From: Streptomyces sp. NBC_01408
GTDB taxonomy: Bacteria; Actinomycetota; Actinomycetes; Streptomycetales; Streptomycetaceae
Length of the DNA: 64,000 nt
Reading direction: 5' to 3'
Assembly (NCBI RefSeq): GCF_026340255.1
Contig: NZ_JAPEPJ010000001.1
Location: 2,783,001-2,847,000 of the forward strand
The translations under genes were made by a program, and so were the position numbers. The notes beneath the pieces were generated by a model. The model saw only the letters and a list, made by a program, of their open reading frames with translations, was not told where the DNA came from and made no database searches. Shown here one piece after another: positions 44,530 to 54,040 of the stretch. Each line of letters begins with the position of its first letter. The stretch's first letter is position 1.

Positions 44530-45900
44530 GTGTCGATTGCCGTTCCCGCATCCTCCGCTCCTCGTTCCGCTCCTCTCTCCTCTCCTCATTCCGGTTCCGC
44601 CGCCGGTTCCGCTCTTGCTTCGGCATCCGGTTCCGCCTCCGGGTCCGCATCCCGGCAGGCCTCCGACGCCGCTGCCGGCCCGGCATCCGGATCCGCTCCC
44701 CGGGCCGCCGCAGGACGGGCCTCCGCGCGGCGGCCGCTGGCGGTCGCCCTGCTGGCCGCGGCCCTCACCGCCGCGCCCGGCGCGCGGGCGTCCGCCGACG
44801 CCGGCCCGGTGGAGTCCCGGGCACCGGAGGGCGCGAGCGCCGTGCTGGACGGGCTGAAGACGTATGGGCAGGCGGTCCTGCACTCCGGGGACGGCTCGGT
44901 CCGGCATATCCCGGCCGGGCTCTACGAGATGCGGGTCGACGGCGGCGGAATGCTCCAGACCTACGGCGTCGGCGTGGCCGGCCAGGCCCAGCCCCAGGCC
45001 CGGTACACGGAGAGCGGCTGGAGCGGCAGCCCGCTCGCCGGGAACGGGGAGGCCGGCCGGATCCGCTGGATCCTGGAGCACTCCTACCCGCAGCTGAACG
45101 ACCTGGCCGGGCTCGCCAAGGCGGCCGGGGCCGGGGCGCTCACCGCGGAGAGCGCGGCCGCCGGTACCCAGGTCGCGATCTGGCGGCTGGCGGACGGGGT
45201 GCGGGTGGAGGCCACCGACCCGGCGGCGGAGAAGCTGGCCGACTACCTCCAGAGGGCGGCCGGGAGGCTGCCTGAGCCGCCGGCCTCGCTGGGCCTGGAC
45301 CCCGGGGACGTGTCGGGGCCCGTGGGTACCCGTCTCGGCCCGGTGACCGTGCGGACCGGGGCGCAGAGCGTGTCGGTCGTCCCGGACGCCGGGGCCGTCG
45401 CGATGGGCGTACGGGTGGTGGACGCCGAGGGGCGGCCGCTGACCACCGCCACGAACGGCAGCCGGCTGTACTTCGAGGTGCCCGCGGGCACCCCCGACGG
45501 GGTCGCCTCCGTCACCGTCCACGGCGCGACGAAGGTGCCGGTCGGGCGGGTCTTCACCAGCGGGGTGCCGGCCCAGGCGCAGATCGTGGCCGGCTCCAGC
45601 GAATCCGCGGCCACGGCCACGGCGACCGCGCTCTGGCCCGAGGCGCAGGTGGCCCAGGCGGACACCGCCGAAGCCGCGGGCGCGGGCTCGGCCACGACCT
45701 CCGGCACGGGCGTGGTGTCGCTGGGCACACCGTCCGGCTCCGTCTCGCCGGACTCCCCGGAGGAGGAGCGGCTGGCGTCCAGCGGCAGCTCGGCGGCGAC
45801 CCCGGTCATCGCCTCCCTGGCGGTGGGCCTGGTGGTCCTGGGCGGCCTGGTGGTCCTCCTGCTGCGCAAGCGCCCCCTGGACGAGGAAGACCAGGCGTAG
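44530..45900 (+). CDS. TQXA-like surface protein lacking the thioester cysteine
   Basis: 456 residues from the GTG at 44530 (AAGGGGAAG upstream). A Ser/Ala-rich low-complexity lead of about 70 residues precedes the signal-like helix (PLAVALLAAALTAAPGA). The thioester (TQXA) domain follows: YGQAVLHSGDG, LYEMRVDGGGMLQTYGVGV, GRIRWILEHSYPQLNDLA, GTQVAIWRLADGV with Gln214. In active members a Cys follows the Tyr (TYCID) and bonds with that Gln; here it is Gly146, so no thioester can form. The C-terminus has a sorting-signal layout: LASSG (415-419), a helix and RKRP tail, a variant of the class E sortase LAxTG motif. The protein is probably wall-linked. Confidence 0.82.
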   Translation: MSIAVPASSAPRSAPLSSPHSGSAAGSALASASGSASGSASRQASDAAAGPASGSAPRAAAGRASARRPLAVALLAAALTAAPGARASADAGPVESRAPEGASAVLDGLKTYGQAVLHSGDGSVRHIPAGLYEMRVDGGGMLQTYGVGVAGQAQPQARYTESGWSGSPLAGNGEAGRIRWILEHSYPQLNDLAGLAKAAGAGALTAESAAAGTQVAIWRLADGVRVEATDPAAEKLADYLQRAAGRLPEPPASLGLDPGDVSGPVGTRLGPVTVRTGAQSVSVVPDAGAVAMGVRVVDAEGRPLTTATNGSRLYFEVPAGTPDGVASVTVHGATKVPVGRVFTSGVPAQAQIVAGSSESAATATATALWPEAQVAQADTAEAAGAGSATTSGTGVVSLGTPSGSVSPDSPEEERLASSGSSAATPVIASLAVGLVVLGGLVVLLLRKRPLDEEDQA

Positions 45901-45970
45901 GCGACCCCCGGCGCCGGCCGGGGCGAGGGCCGGGCCGTGGGCGGGTGGCAGGGCCGGGTCCAGGGCCAGG

Positions 45971-46100
45971 GCCAGAGCGCGGGCGCGGGCCGGGCGGCGG
46001 GACCGGGGTCGAGGCGCGGCTGCGGGCTTGGGCGGCGGGGCCGGCGTCGAGGCTCGGGTGTGCGCCGGGGCCAGAGCGCGGGCGCGGGTTGGGCGGCAGG
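45971..46100 (+). repeat. Imperfect G-rich tandem duplication, period 99
   Basis: GCCAGAGCGCGGGCGCGGG occurs at 45971 and at 46070 (offset 99), followed by related GGGCGGC words; inside the unit TCGAGGC.CGG is repeated too. Together with the rest of 45901-46179 it fills the gap before the PAP2 gene; nothing else is seen there. Confidence 0.7.
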
Positions 46101-46179
46101 AGCGGGCGGGGGCAGGGGGCGTGTGGGCCGGGTGGGGTGGGGCTGATTTCGGAATCGCGGCCCGGGGTAGGGGCTGGAG

Positions 46180-47661
46180 ATGGCTGATCAGGAACTGACG
46201 TGGCAAGGCGCGGTCGCCCGGTGGGACCGGGGGCTGTTCGACCTGGTGGCCAGGCGCCACTGGCCGGGGGCCGACCGGGTGCTGCCGAGGCTCGGGCGGG
46301 CCGCGAACCACGGCCTGCTCTGGGGCGGGGCCGCCACCGCGATCGCCCTCTTCGGGTCGCCCCGGGCCCGCAGGGCCGCCGTGCGCGGGGTCGCCTCGCT
46401 GGCGCTGGCCTCGGCGACCATCAACACCGTGGGCAAGTGGTCGGTACGCCGCCCCCGGCCGCTGCTGGACGGCGTACCCGCGGTGCGGCAGCTGGCGACC
46501 CAGCCGCAGACCACCTCCTTCCCGTCCGGGCACTCGGCCTCGGCGTTCGCCTTCACCGCCGGGCTGGCCCTGGAGTCCCCCGCCTGGGGCGCCGCACTGG
46601 CTCCGGTGGCCGTGTCCGTGGCCTTCTCCCGCGTGTACACCGGGGTGCACTACCCCACCGACGTGCTCGCGGGCGCGGCGCTGGGCGTGGCCGCGGGGTT
46701 CGTCGTACGCAGGCTGGCGCGCGACGTACAGGAGGCCCGGGTCGTGCCGGGCGACGAGCGGTCCGCCGCCGGGGCGCCCGCCCTGCCCGACGGCGCCGGG
46801 CTCACGGTGGTGGTCAACACCTGGTCGGGGACCGCGGCCGAGGCCGGGCTCGACGCCCTGCGCACCCGCCTCCCCAAGGCCGAGGTGGTCCGGTGGGCGG
46901 GCGGGGACCTGGCCGCCGAGCTGGCGGAGGCGGCCTCCCGGGCCACCGTGCTCGGGGTCTGCGGCGGCGACGGCACGGTCAACGCGGCCGCCACCGCTGC
47001 CCTGCGGGCCGGAGTACCGCTGGCGGTGTTCCCCGGCGGCACCCTCAACCACTTCGCGCTGGACCTCGGCCTCGCCGGAGCCGAGGACACCTGCCGCGCG
47101 CTGGAGGCGGGCCATGCCGTCCATGTCGGGGTGGGCCGCTTCAGCCCGGGGCCGGAGGGCGGCGGGTACGGCTACTTCCTGAACAACTTCAGCATCGGCG
47201 CCTATCCGGAGCTGCTGCGCCACCGGCTGCGCTGGGGTCCGCGGATCGGCGGCGCCCCCGCCGCGCTGCTGGCGGCCTGGAAGGTGCTGCGGGCGGAGCG
47301 GCCCGTGCCGCTGCGGCTGGCCGGGCGGCCCCTGAGCGCATGGCTGCTCTTCGTGGGCAACGGCACGTACCAGGGCACCGGCCCCACCCCGCGCGGCCGG
47401 GACAGCCTCGGCGAGGGCCTGCTGGACGTCCGGCTCGTCCTCGGCGGCGGCCGCCCGGGCCCCCGCCTGCTCGCCGCCGCCTTCGCGGGCCCGCTGAGCC
47501 GGTCCCCGGTCCACGTGGCCACCCGGCTGCGGAGCCTGCGGATCGCGGACATCCCTGCGGGGACCCCGTTCGCCTACGACGGCGAGTACGCGAAGGCCCC
47601 GGCCGCCCTGGTCCTGGACGGCCTCCCCGACGCCCTGACCGTCTACCGCCCCCGGACGTGA
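46180..47661 (+). CDS. PAP2 phosphatase-diacylglycerol kinase fusion
   Basis: 493 residues with two enzymes in one chain. Residues about 1-190: PAP2 membrane phosphatase with the three motifs KWSVRRPRP, PSGHSASAF and SRVYTGVHYPTD. Residues about 205-493: diacylglycerol kinase catalytic domain (VVVNTWSGTA, CGGDGTVNAA near 262, FPGGTLNHFALDLG, then the FVGNGTY and YDGEYAK segments). PAP2 removes and the kinase adds phosphate on lipids, so the fusion could run a phosphatidate/diacylglycerol or undecaprenol-phosphate cycle. The membrane half carries several helices. The ATG at 46180 has GGGGCTGGAG 2-3 nt before it. Confidence 0.92.
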   Translation: MADQELTWQGAVARWDRGLFDLVARRHWPGADRVLPRLGRAANHGLLWGGAATAIALFGSPRARRAAVRGVASLALASATINTVGKWSVRRPRPLLDGVPAVRQLATQPQTTSFPSGHSASAFAFTAGLALESPAWGAALAPVAVSVAFSRVYTGVHYPTDVLAGAALGVAAGFVVRRLARDVQEARVVPGDERSAAGAPALPDGAGLTVVVNTWSGTAAEAGLDALRTRLPKAEVVRWAGGDLAAELAEAASRATVLGVCGGDGTVNAAATAALRAGVPLAVFPGGTLNHFALDLGLAGAEDTCRALEAGHAVHVGVGRFSPGPEGGGYGYFLNNFSIGAYPELLRHRLRWGPRIGGAPAALLAAWKVLRAERPVPLRLAGRPLSAWLLFVGNGTYQGTGPTPRGRDSLGEGLLDVRLVLGGGRPGPRLLAAAFAGPLSRSPVHVATRLRSLRIADIPAGTPFAYDGEYAKAPAALVLDGLPDALTVYRPRT

Positions 47662-47679
47662 TCCTTCCATTTGAACTCG

Positions 47680-47736
47680 TTCGATTTGATCGCCCGAAGC
47701 GCCTACAGTGACCCGGTGCAAGATCGTGTGATCTTG
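47680..47736 (+). promoter_or_regulatory. Candidate promoter and operator of the ALF-repeat gene
   Basis: TTCGAT, 18 nt, TACAGT is a possible promoter, followed by a perfect inverted repeat CAAGATC-GTGT-GATCTTG (47719-47736), 29 bp before the start. The hairpin would lie in the 5' leader or act as an operator. Confidence 0.4.
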
Positions 47737-47764
47737 TGATTGACCAAAAACAGGGGTGCTGTCT

Positions 47765-49039
47765 GTGAAGTTGTCCCGGATCGCCGCGGTGGTCACCGCT
47801 GCCGCCATTGCTCCGGCCGTTCTGCTCGCCTCGCCGGCCTTCGCCGACGACCACGCCTCGGCTGCCGGCCTTCCCTCGTCTCCCACGGCTCCTGACCAGG
47901 GCCCGGCCGAGGCCGGCCAGCAGGCGGACCCGGCTCCCGCCGAGAAGGCCGCAGAGAAGCCCGCCGAGAAGGCCGCGGACAAGCCCGCCGGCAAGGCCGC
48001 CGACAGCGGCGATCAGGCCGAGCGGGACCGTATCGAGATCCTGCGCATCATGGCCGCGACGCCGCCCGGCTCCGACATGCGTCAGGAGGGCAGCAAGGCC
48101 ATCGACGGCGGCCCCGCCGCGATGCGCGCCTTCATCGAGACCGGCCAGCACCAGGTCCGGGCCGAGGACGACCGGGTCGCGCTGGCGCGGATCGCCGAGG
48201 CGGAGAAGGGCTGGGGCGTCGGCGAGGCGGCCGACGACCTGCTGAGCCGCGGAGCCTCCCCGGCCGAGATGCGGCGGTTCCTGGAGGTGACCCAGCACAA
48301 GCTGCGCGACACCGACAACCGGGTCCGCATCTTCCAGCTCCTCGGCACGGGAACGCCCGGCCGCGGGCTGAAGGAGGCCGCCGGCGCCGCGCTGACCGGC
48401 ACCCCCGAGGACCGTGTCGCGTTCCTGAAGACCGGCCAGTACAAGGCCCAGGCCTCCGACGACCGCGTCGAGATCGCCCGCATGATGAACGGCGCCGGCC
48501 CGATCCTCACCGAGGCGATCGACGCCATGCTGAGCGGATCCCCGACCCACGCCGAGCTGCGCCACTTCGTGAAGGTGACCCAGCACGAGCTGCGGGACGA
48601 GGACAACTACCTCAGCATCTCCAAGCTGATCAACGTCGGCGGCGCCGAGGTGAAGGCCGCGGGCAAGGCCGCCCTCAAGGGCTCCGCGCAGGACCGCGTC
48701 GACTTCCTCTTGAGGGGCCAGCACGAGGCCCGCGCCAAGGACAAGGCCGCCGAAGACGCAGGCAAGGGCAAGGGCAAGGGCACTGGTACCGGTACCGGTA
48801 CGGGCGCTGGTACCGGCACCGGCGTCCAGCCCGCAGTAGCCACGGGCACGGGCACCACGGGCACCACCAGCACGGGCACCGGCAACGTGACCACGACGTA
48901 CGGCGGCGGCAGCTCGCTGGCCTCCACCGGCGCCGGTTCCGACACCGCGCTGGCCGCGGGCGGCGCCGGAGCCGCCCTCGTCGCCGGCGCCGGCCTGGTG
49001 CTCGCGGGGCGCAAGCGCCGGGCGGCCTCCCAGGCCTGA
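47765..49039 (+). CDS. ALF-repeat wall-anchored surface protein
   Basis: 424 residues from the GTG at 47765 (AGGGGTG 6 nt upstream; the GTG at 47756 is too close to it). Signal peptide (AAVVTAAAIAPAVLLASPAFA), an Ala/Pro/Lys-rich stretch (PAEKAAEKPAEKAADKPAGK), then five helical repeats of about 43 residues of the actinobacterial ALF type (each with F-E-TGQH/TQHKLRD-D-R-I). After a Thr-Gly repeat (TGTGTGTGAGTGTG) the end is a class E sorting signal: LASTG (385-389), a hydrophobic helix and RKRR. It is probably linked to the wall by an aerial-growth sortase. Its function is unknown; ALF repeats are thought to mediate contacts at the surface. Confidence 0.88.
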   Translation: MKLSRIAAVVTAAAIAPAVLLASPAFADDHASAAGLPSSPTAPDQGPAEAGQQADPAPAEKAAEKPAEKAADKPAGKAADSGDQAERDRIEILRIMAATPPGSDMRQEGSKAIDGGPAAMRAFIETGQHQVRAEDDRVALARIAEAEKGWGVGEAADDLLSRGASPAEMRRFLEVTQHKLRDTDNRVRIFQLLGTGTPGRGLKEAAGAALTGTPEDRVAFLKTGQYKAQASDDRVEIARMMNGAGPILTEAIDAMLSGSPTHAELRHFVKVTQHELRDEDNYLSISKLINVGGAEVKAAGKAALKGSAQDRVDFLLRGQHEARAKDKAAEDAGKGKGKGTGTGTGTGAGTGTGVQPAVATGTGTTGTTSTGTGNVTTTYGGGSSLASTGAGSDTALAAGGAGAALVAGAGLVLAGRKRRAASQA

Positions 49040-49061
49040 GCGGTCCCGCACAGCACGCCGT

Positions 49062-49093
49062 GAGGGGGTGCCGCCCACGGGCGGCACCCCCTC
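49062..49093 (+). terminator. Terminator of the ALF-repeat gene
   Basis: A perfect 14-bp stem GAGGGGGTGCCGCC (49062-49075) with GGCGGCACCCCCTC (49080-49093) and a 4-nt loop, 22 bp after the stop. Confidence 0.85.
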
Positions 49094-49120
49094 CGCGCTG
49101 CCCCGTCCCGGGGCCCCCGG

Positions 49121-49180
49121 GACCATACGGGTTTCCCCCGGGGTATGGACGCCTGGCAAGATGGGGTGTTACTGGCCACC
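49121..49180 (+). repeat. Left attachment-like repeat (attL-like)
   Basis: 60 bp nearly repeated at 51827-51885. The perfect core of 28 bp is 49142-49169, starting GGTATGGACGCCTGGCAAGA; the outer part contains CCATAC...GTATGG as an inverted repeat. Together with the right copy it bounds a 2.7-kb segment with an integrase remnant. Confidence 0.85.
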
Positions 49181-49234
49181 GGATCATGAAAAACCGCCCC
49201 CCACCTGCGGCGGAGCCGCGCGCGGAGGGACGCC

Positions 49235-49858
49235 TTACCTCTCCTGGGCCGTCTGTGGGCCGTCGTCGGCGACAGCATGGGCGTCAGGGGCCGCTGAGGA
49301 GCGGCCAGCCGGGCGTGAATCCACTCCCAGGTCGGCCCGCATCGCGCCGCGCATGATCACCCACTGCGCGTTGGCCCGCAACAGGCCGGTCTGTATTTCC
49401 TCGAATGAGCCGTCGGGTGCAGCGTTGCCTTCCTCCAGGCGCATGACCCGGTCGTACAGGTGCGCAAGGGTCTGTGCCATGGAGTCCAGCTCTGCAAGGA
49501 CCGCATCGGAGGCGACCATCTGAACCTCGGCGAAGGAGGCGTGCATCGCGTGACGTGCGTCATCCAGAACTGTCCGCTCTTCCGCGGTCACTCCCCCCTT
49601 GTGGACGAGCCAGAGATATTTCATGAGTTCGATGCGGTAGCGGCGGTATCCAGAGTTTGCGGTCACGTAGCACTCACGCCGCTTGCCCAGCTCGGCGACC
49701 TGTTGCTCGCGGACCCACTGGGCATCAGCCACGCGTTCCTGACGTTCGAAGCTGTCCGATTCGGCACGCGCAAGAAGCCGCTGCGACAGGACGGGGGCGA
49801 GGAGAGTGCCCGCCACAGCAATAGTTGTGCCGGCGAGCGCCAGCAAAGTGTTGTCCAC
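49235..49858 (-). CDS. Membrane-anchored coiled-coil hypothetical protein
   Basis: 207 residues from the GTG at 49858. One N-terminal membrane helix (LLALAGTTIAVAGTLLAPVL), then a long charged helical region (ERQERVADAQWVREQQVAEL, RRECYVTANSGYRRYRIELMKYLW) of coiled-coil type and a helical second half. Similar proteins are found singly in many Streptomyces, often in mobile regions; no function known. Lies inside the repeat-bounded element, next to the integrase remnant on the same strand. Confidence 0.7.
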   Translation of the reverse strand: MDNTLLALAGTTIAVAGTLLAPVLSQRLLARAESDSFERQERVADAQWVREQQVAELGKRRECYVTANSGYRRYRIELMKYLWLVHKGGVTAEERTVLDDARHAMHASFAEVQMVASDAVLAELDSMAQTLAHLYDRVMRLEEGNAAPDGSFEEIQTGLLRANAQWVIMRGAMRADLGVDSRPAGRSSAAPDAHAVADDGPQTAQER

Positions 49859-49949
49859 GTTTCCCTCCGAGGGGTCGGCCCTGAACTCAGCGCCATCCTG
49901 CCGGGTCTATGGACGGTGCGGTCACGCCCAGCAGCGGCGTGTCAGAGGC

Positions 49950-50385
49950 TCAAGCGACCTGGTTGTTCACTGCCTTGGGGGCAGGTTCCACTGCCCTGGA
50001 GAGGACGCTGTCGACCGCCCGCCGGGTTCGGCCCTGACTGCTTGGCATCAAATGCGTGTAGACCCTGAGCGTGAACCCGGGGTCGCTGTGTCCTAGGTAG
50101 GTGCTGAGCGCCTTGATGCTCTCCCCAGCGTCCAGGAGCACCGACGCGTAAAAGTGCCTCAGGGCATGCATCCCATGCTCACGTGCCGACGCATACCGCT
50201 CGCCCTTCTCGGGCTCGGGGATGATGCCGGCCGCCGCGAGCGCGGGCTTCCACGTCTGGTCGTTGAAGGCGCTCCGCCAGACCGCGTTGCCCGCGGTGCT
50301 GGCGAATACCAGCTCCTTGGTCAGCGGGGGCCCGTCCGGGGTCAACCATGGCAGGGCGACCTTGGCCGGGCGGGACTGCGGCCCT
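49950..50385 (-). pseudogene. C-terminal fragment of a tyrosine integrase
   Basis: About 145 codons with the catalytic end of a phage-type tyrosine recombinase: HALRHFYASVLLDAGESIKA (the HxxR box), LSTYLGHSDPGFTLRVYTHL with the third His and the tyrosine region, then MPSSQGRTRRAVDSVL. The N-terminal DNA-binding part and the first catalytic Arg are missing; homology stops near 50385, where the sequence changes to the start of the regulator fragment on the other strand. It must be non-functional. Lying beside the left repeat, it is the remnant of the enzyme that inserted the element. Confidence 0.85.
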
Positions 50386-50978
50386 ACGTCGAGCAGGCCT
50401 TTGCCAGCCGGAACGTGACGATCGATTTCGCGGGCTTCTCCAGCGAGACGCTGCATGGCGCGCTGCAAGAGCCGCTCGACAAGATCCGCATCGGGCGCCT
50501 CACTCCGACGAGCATCCGCATTCGCATCCTTGTGCCGGATATGGCGGTACCGCAGGCCGCTCCCGTGCGGCGCGAGGACTGCGCGGATGATCCCAGGCTC
50601 CGCACACGCATGCACGACATCATGGTCGGCTATACGCGCAGCATCTCGGATGCCATAAGCGAGCTCAGCCACCTTGGGCTCGTGCAGGAGAGCAGTGTCA
50701 ACGTTCGTGTCCACAGCGGTACGCAGTTCTTCAAGCTCTACGTGGTCAACAACGAGGACGCCTTCTTCGGGTACTACCCGATCCGGCCCAACAAGGTGGT
50801 CGCGCAGGGCGAGGCCATCGAGATTTTCGACCTGGTCGGCAAGGACACGATCCTCTTCCACCACTCGATCAACGATGGCGACTCCTCGGGCGGTGCTCAG
50901 CAGGTCGAGCAGGCCCGTATGTGGTTTGACAGCATCTGGGAGACGATCGCGAGGGACGCTGATGCAGCCACCCTCTGA
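50376..50978 (+). pseudogene. 5'-truncated regulator-like gene
   Basis: About 201 codons without a credible start; the front is lost at the integrase junction. Recognised parts: LRPYVEQAFASRNVTIDFAG, TPTSIRIRILVPDM, VGYTRSISDAISELSHLGLV and FFGYYPIRPNKV, which resemble the effector part of Streptomyces transcription factors that lie just before HAD hydrolase genes. The N-terminal helix-turn-helix would be in the missing section. Its end overlaps the HAD gene by 17 bp. A shortened protein from an internal GTG is possible but the DNA-binding part is gone. Confidence 0.6.
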
Positions 50979-51678
50979 GGCCCTGACCGACGTGCTCAGC
51001 GCGTCCCGCGCGGTCCTCTTCGACTTCGACGGACCCATCTGCGATGTGTTCCGTGGACTGCCGGCGCCCGGCGTCGCGGAGGAGCTGGCGGATCTTGTCG
51101 CCCAGCACGCCCCACACCTCGGGGAGCGGGCTGGCGCGACGGATGACCCCATGGAAGTGCACCGGATCTCCCGGGAGGGTGGCACCACGCTGCTCGGGGT
51201 GGTGGAGGACGCTCTGACCGCAGCGGAACTCCGTGCGGTCAAGGTTGCTGGGCCGCCGGTGGAGGGGGCCGTCCAGGCGCTTCACGCGGCACGGGATGCG
51301 AAGTGCCACATCGCCGTGGTCAGCAACAACTCTGCCGACTGCGTGATCGAATTCCTGGCGATCAATGGCCTCGCGGGAGTGGTGGACGAGGTCATCGGAC
51401 GGCCCAGCCTCCGACCGGACCTCATGAAGCCAGCGCCGTATCCGCTCCTCACCGCCGCGAGCGCACTGGGTGTCGAGCCCGCAGAAACGGTCCTCATCGG
51501 GGATGCGGTGACCGACGTCGAGGCGGCCAGGGCTGCCGGTGCTCGGAGCATCGGATTCGCCAACAAGCTGCCGAAGCGGTCGACCCTGGCTGACGCCGGG
51601 GCCGACGCCATCATCTGGGACATGCAGGCAGTGGCGGATGCCTTGGTCTCGCTGGGGCCGCCGGATCGCCGGGTGTAG
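50962..51678 (+). CDS. HAD-superfamily hydrolase
   Basis: 238 residues from the ATG at 50962. Complete HAD phosphatase: motif I DFDGPICD with the nucleophile Asp, motif II VSNNSAD, motif III lysine in RPDLMKPAPYP and motif IV GDAVTDVEAARAAGA. An inserted cap domain lies between motifs I and II. It dephosphorylates a small metabolite, unknown. The gene overlaps the truncated regulator in front of it, so the pair was an operon in the donor; here it may be poorly expressed. It is the last gene of the repeat-bounded element. Confidence 0.85.
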   Translation: MQPPSEALTDVLSASRAVLFDFDGPICDVFRGLPAPGVAEELADLVAQHAPHLGERAGATDDPMEVHRISREGGTTLLGVVEDALTAAELRAVKVAGPPVEGAVQALHAARDAKCHIAVVSNNSADCVIEFLAINGLAGVVDEVIGRPSLRPDLMKPAPYPLLTAASALGVEPAETVLIGDAVTDVEAARAAGARSIGFANKLPKRSTLADAGADAIIWDMQAVADALVSLGPPDRRV

Positions 51679-51826
51679 GCCTGTCACCTGCAAGAACGGG
51701 ACCCTGGCTGATTGCCGCTGGGCCGTCCCTGGGCCGTCGGAGGGCGCCCGGGGACGGCCAACGACGACCAATGACGGCCAGGACGGTCAGGTACCCCTGT
51801 GGCTGGAGCCCAGTTCAGGGGCCATG

Positions 51827-51885
51827 ACCATACGCGTTTCCCCCGAGGTATGGACGCCTGGCAAGATGGGGTGTATCTGCCCACC
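51827..51885 (+). repeat. Right attachment-like repeat (attR-like)
   Basis: Second copy of the 60-bp repeat at 49121, with a 28-bp identical core 51847-51874 and a few mismatches outside it (one C less in the C run). It ends 25 bp before the ettA start, so the insertion lies in the ettA 5' region. Confidence 0.85.
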
Positions 51886-51909
51886 CATCGATCTGCCGGA
51901 CGGTTTCTC

Positions 51910-53574
<1,665 letters not shown>

Positions 53575-53584
53575 GGCCGGAAAA

Positions 53585-54040
53585 ATGGCCAGACACCACT
53601 ACCGGTGCCCCCTGCGCTGGGCGGACATGGATGCCTTCGGGCACGTCAACAACGTCGTCTTCCTCCGCTATCTGGAGGAGGCGCGGATCGACTTCATGTT
53701 CCGCCTCGCGCCGGGGGAGGGCAGCGAGTCCTTCACCGGCGGCTCCGTCGTGGCCCGCCACGAGATCGACTACAAGCTGCCCCTCGTGCACCGTCACGAG
53801 CCGGTCCTCATCGAGTCCTGGGTGACCCGGATAGGCGCCGCGTCCCTGACCATCCGCTACGAGGTCAAGGACGAGGCGACCGAGGACGCGCCCGAGACGG
53901 TCTACGTGCGCGCCGAGACCGTGGTCGTCCCGTACAACCTCGCCGAGGGGCGGCCCCGCCGCATCACGGCCGAGGAGAGGCACTTCCTGGAGGAGTACCT
54001 CGACCAGCCCAAGGCCCGCGAAGGGCGCCTCGCGGCATGA
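53585..54040 (+). CDS. 4HBT-family acyl-CoA thioesterase
   Basis: 151 residues of the hotdog fold. The 4HBT motif RWADMDAFGHVNNVVFLRYL has the catalytic Asp; EARIDFMFR and the later IDYKLPLVHRHEPVLIESWV are typical of YbgC-type thioesterases, which cleave short- or medium-chain acyl-CoA. The ATG at 53585 lies after AGGCCGGAAAAA, a modest site. It is 10 bp after ettA and overlaps the next gene by 4 bp (ATGA), so ettA-thioesterase-hypothetical form an operon. Confidence 0.88.
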   Translation: MARHHYRCPLRWADMDAFGHVNNVVFLRYLEEARIDFMFRLAPGEGSESFTGGSVVARHEIDYKLPLVHRHEPVLIESWVTRIGAASLTIRYEVKDEATEDAPETVYVRAETVVVPYNLAEGRPRRITAEERHFLEEYLDQPKAREGRLAA

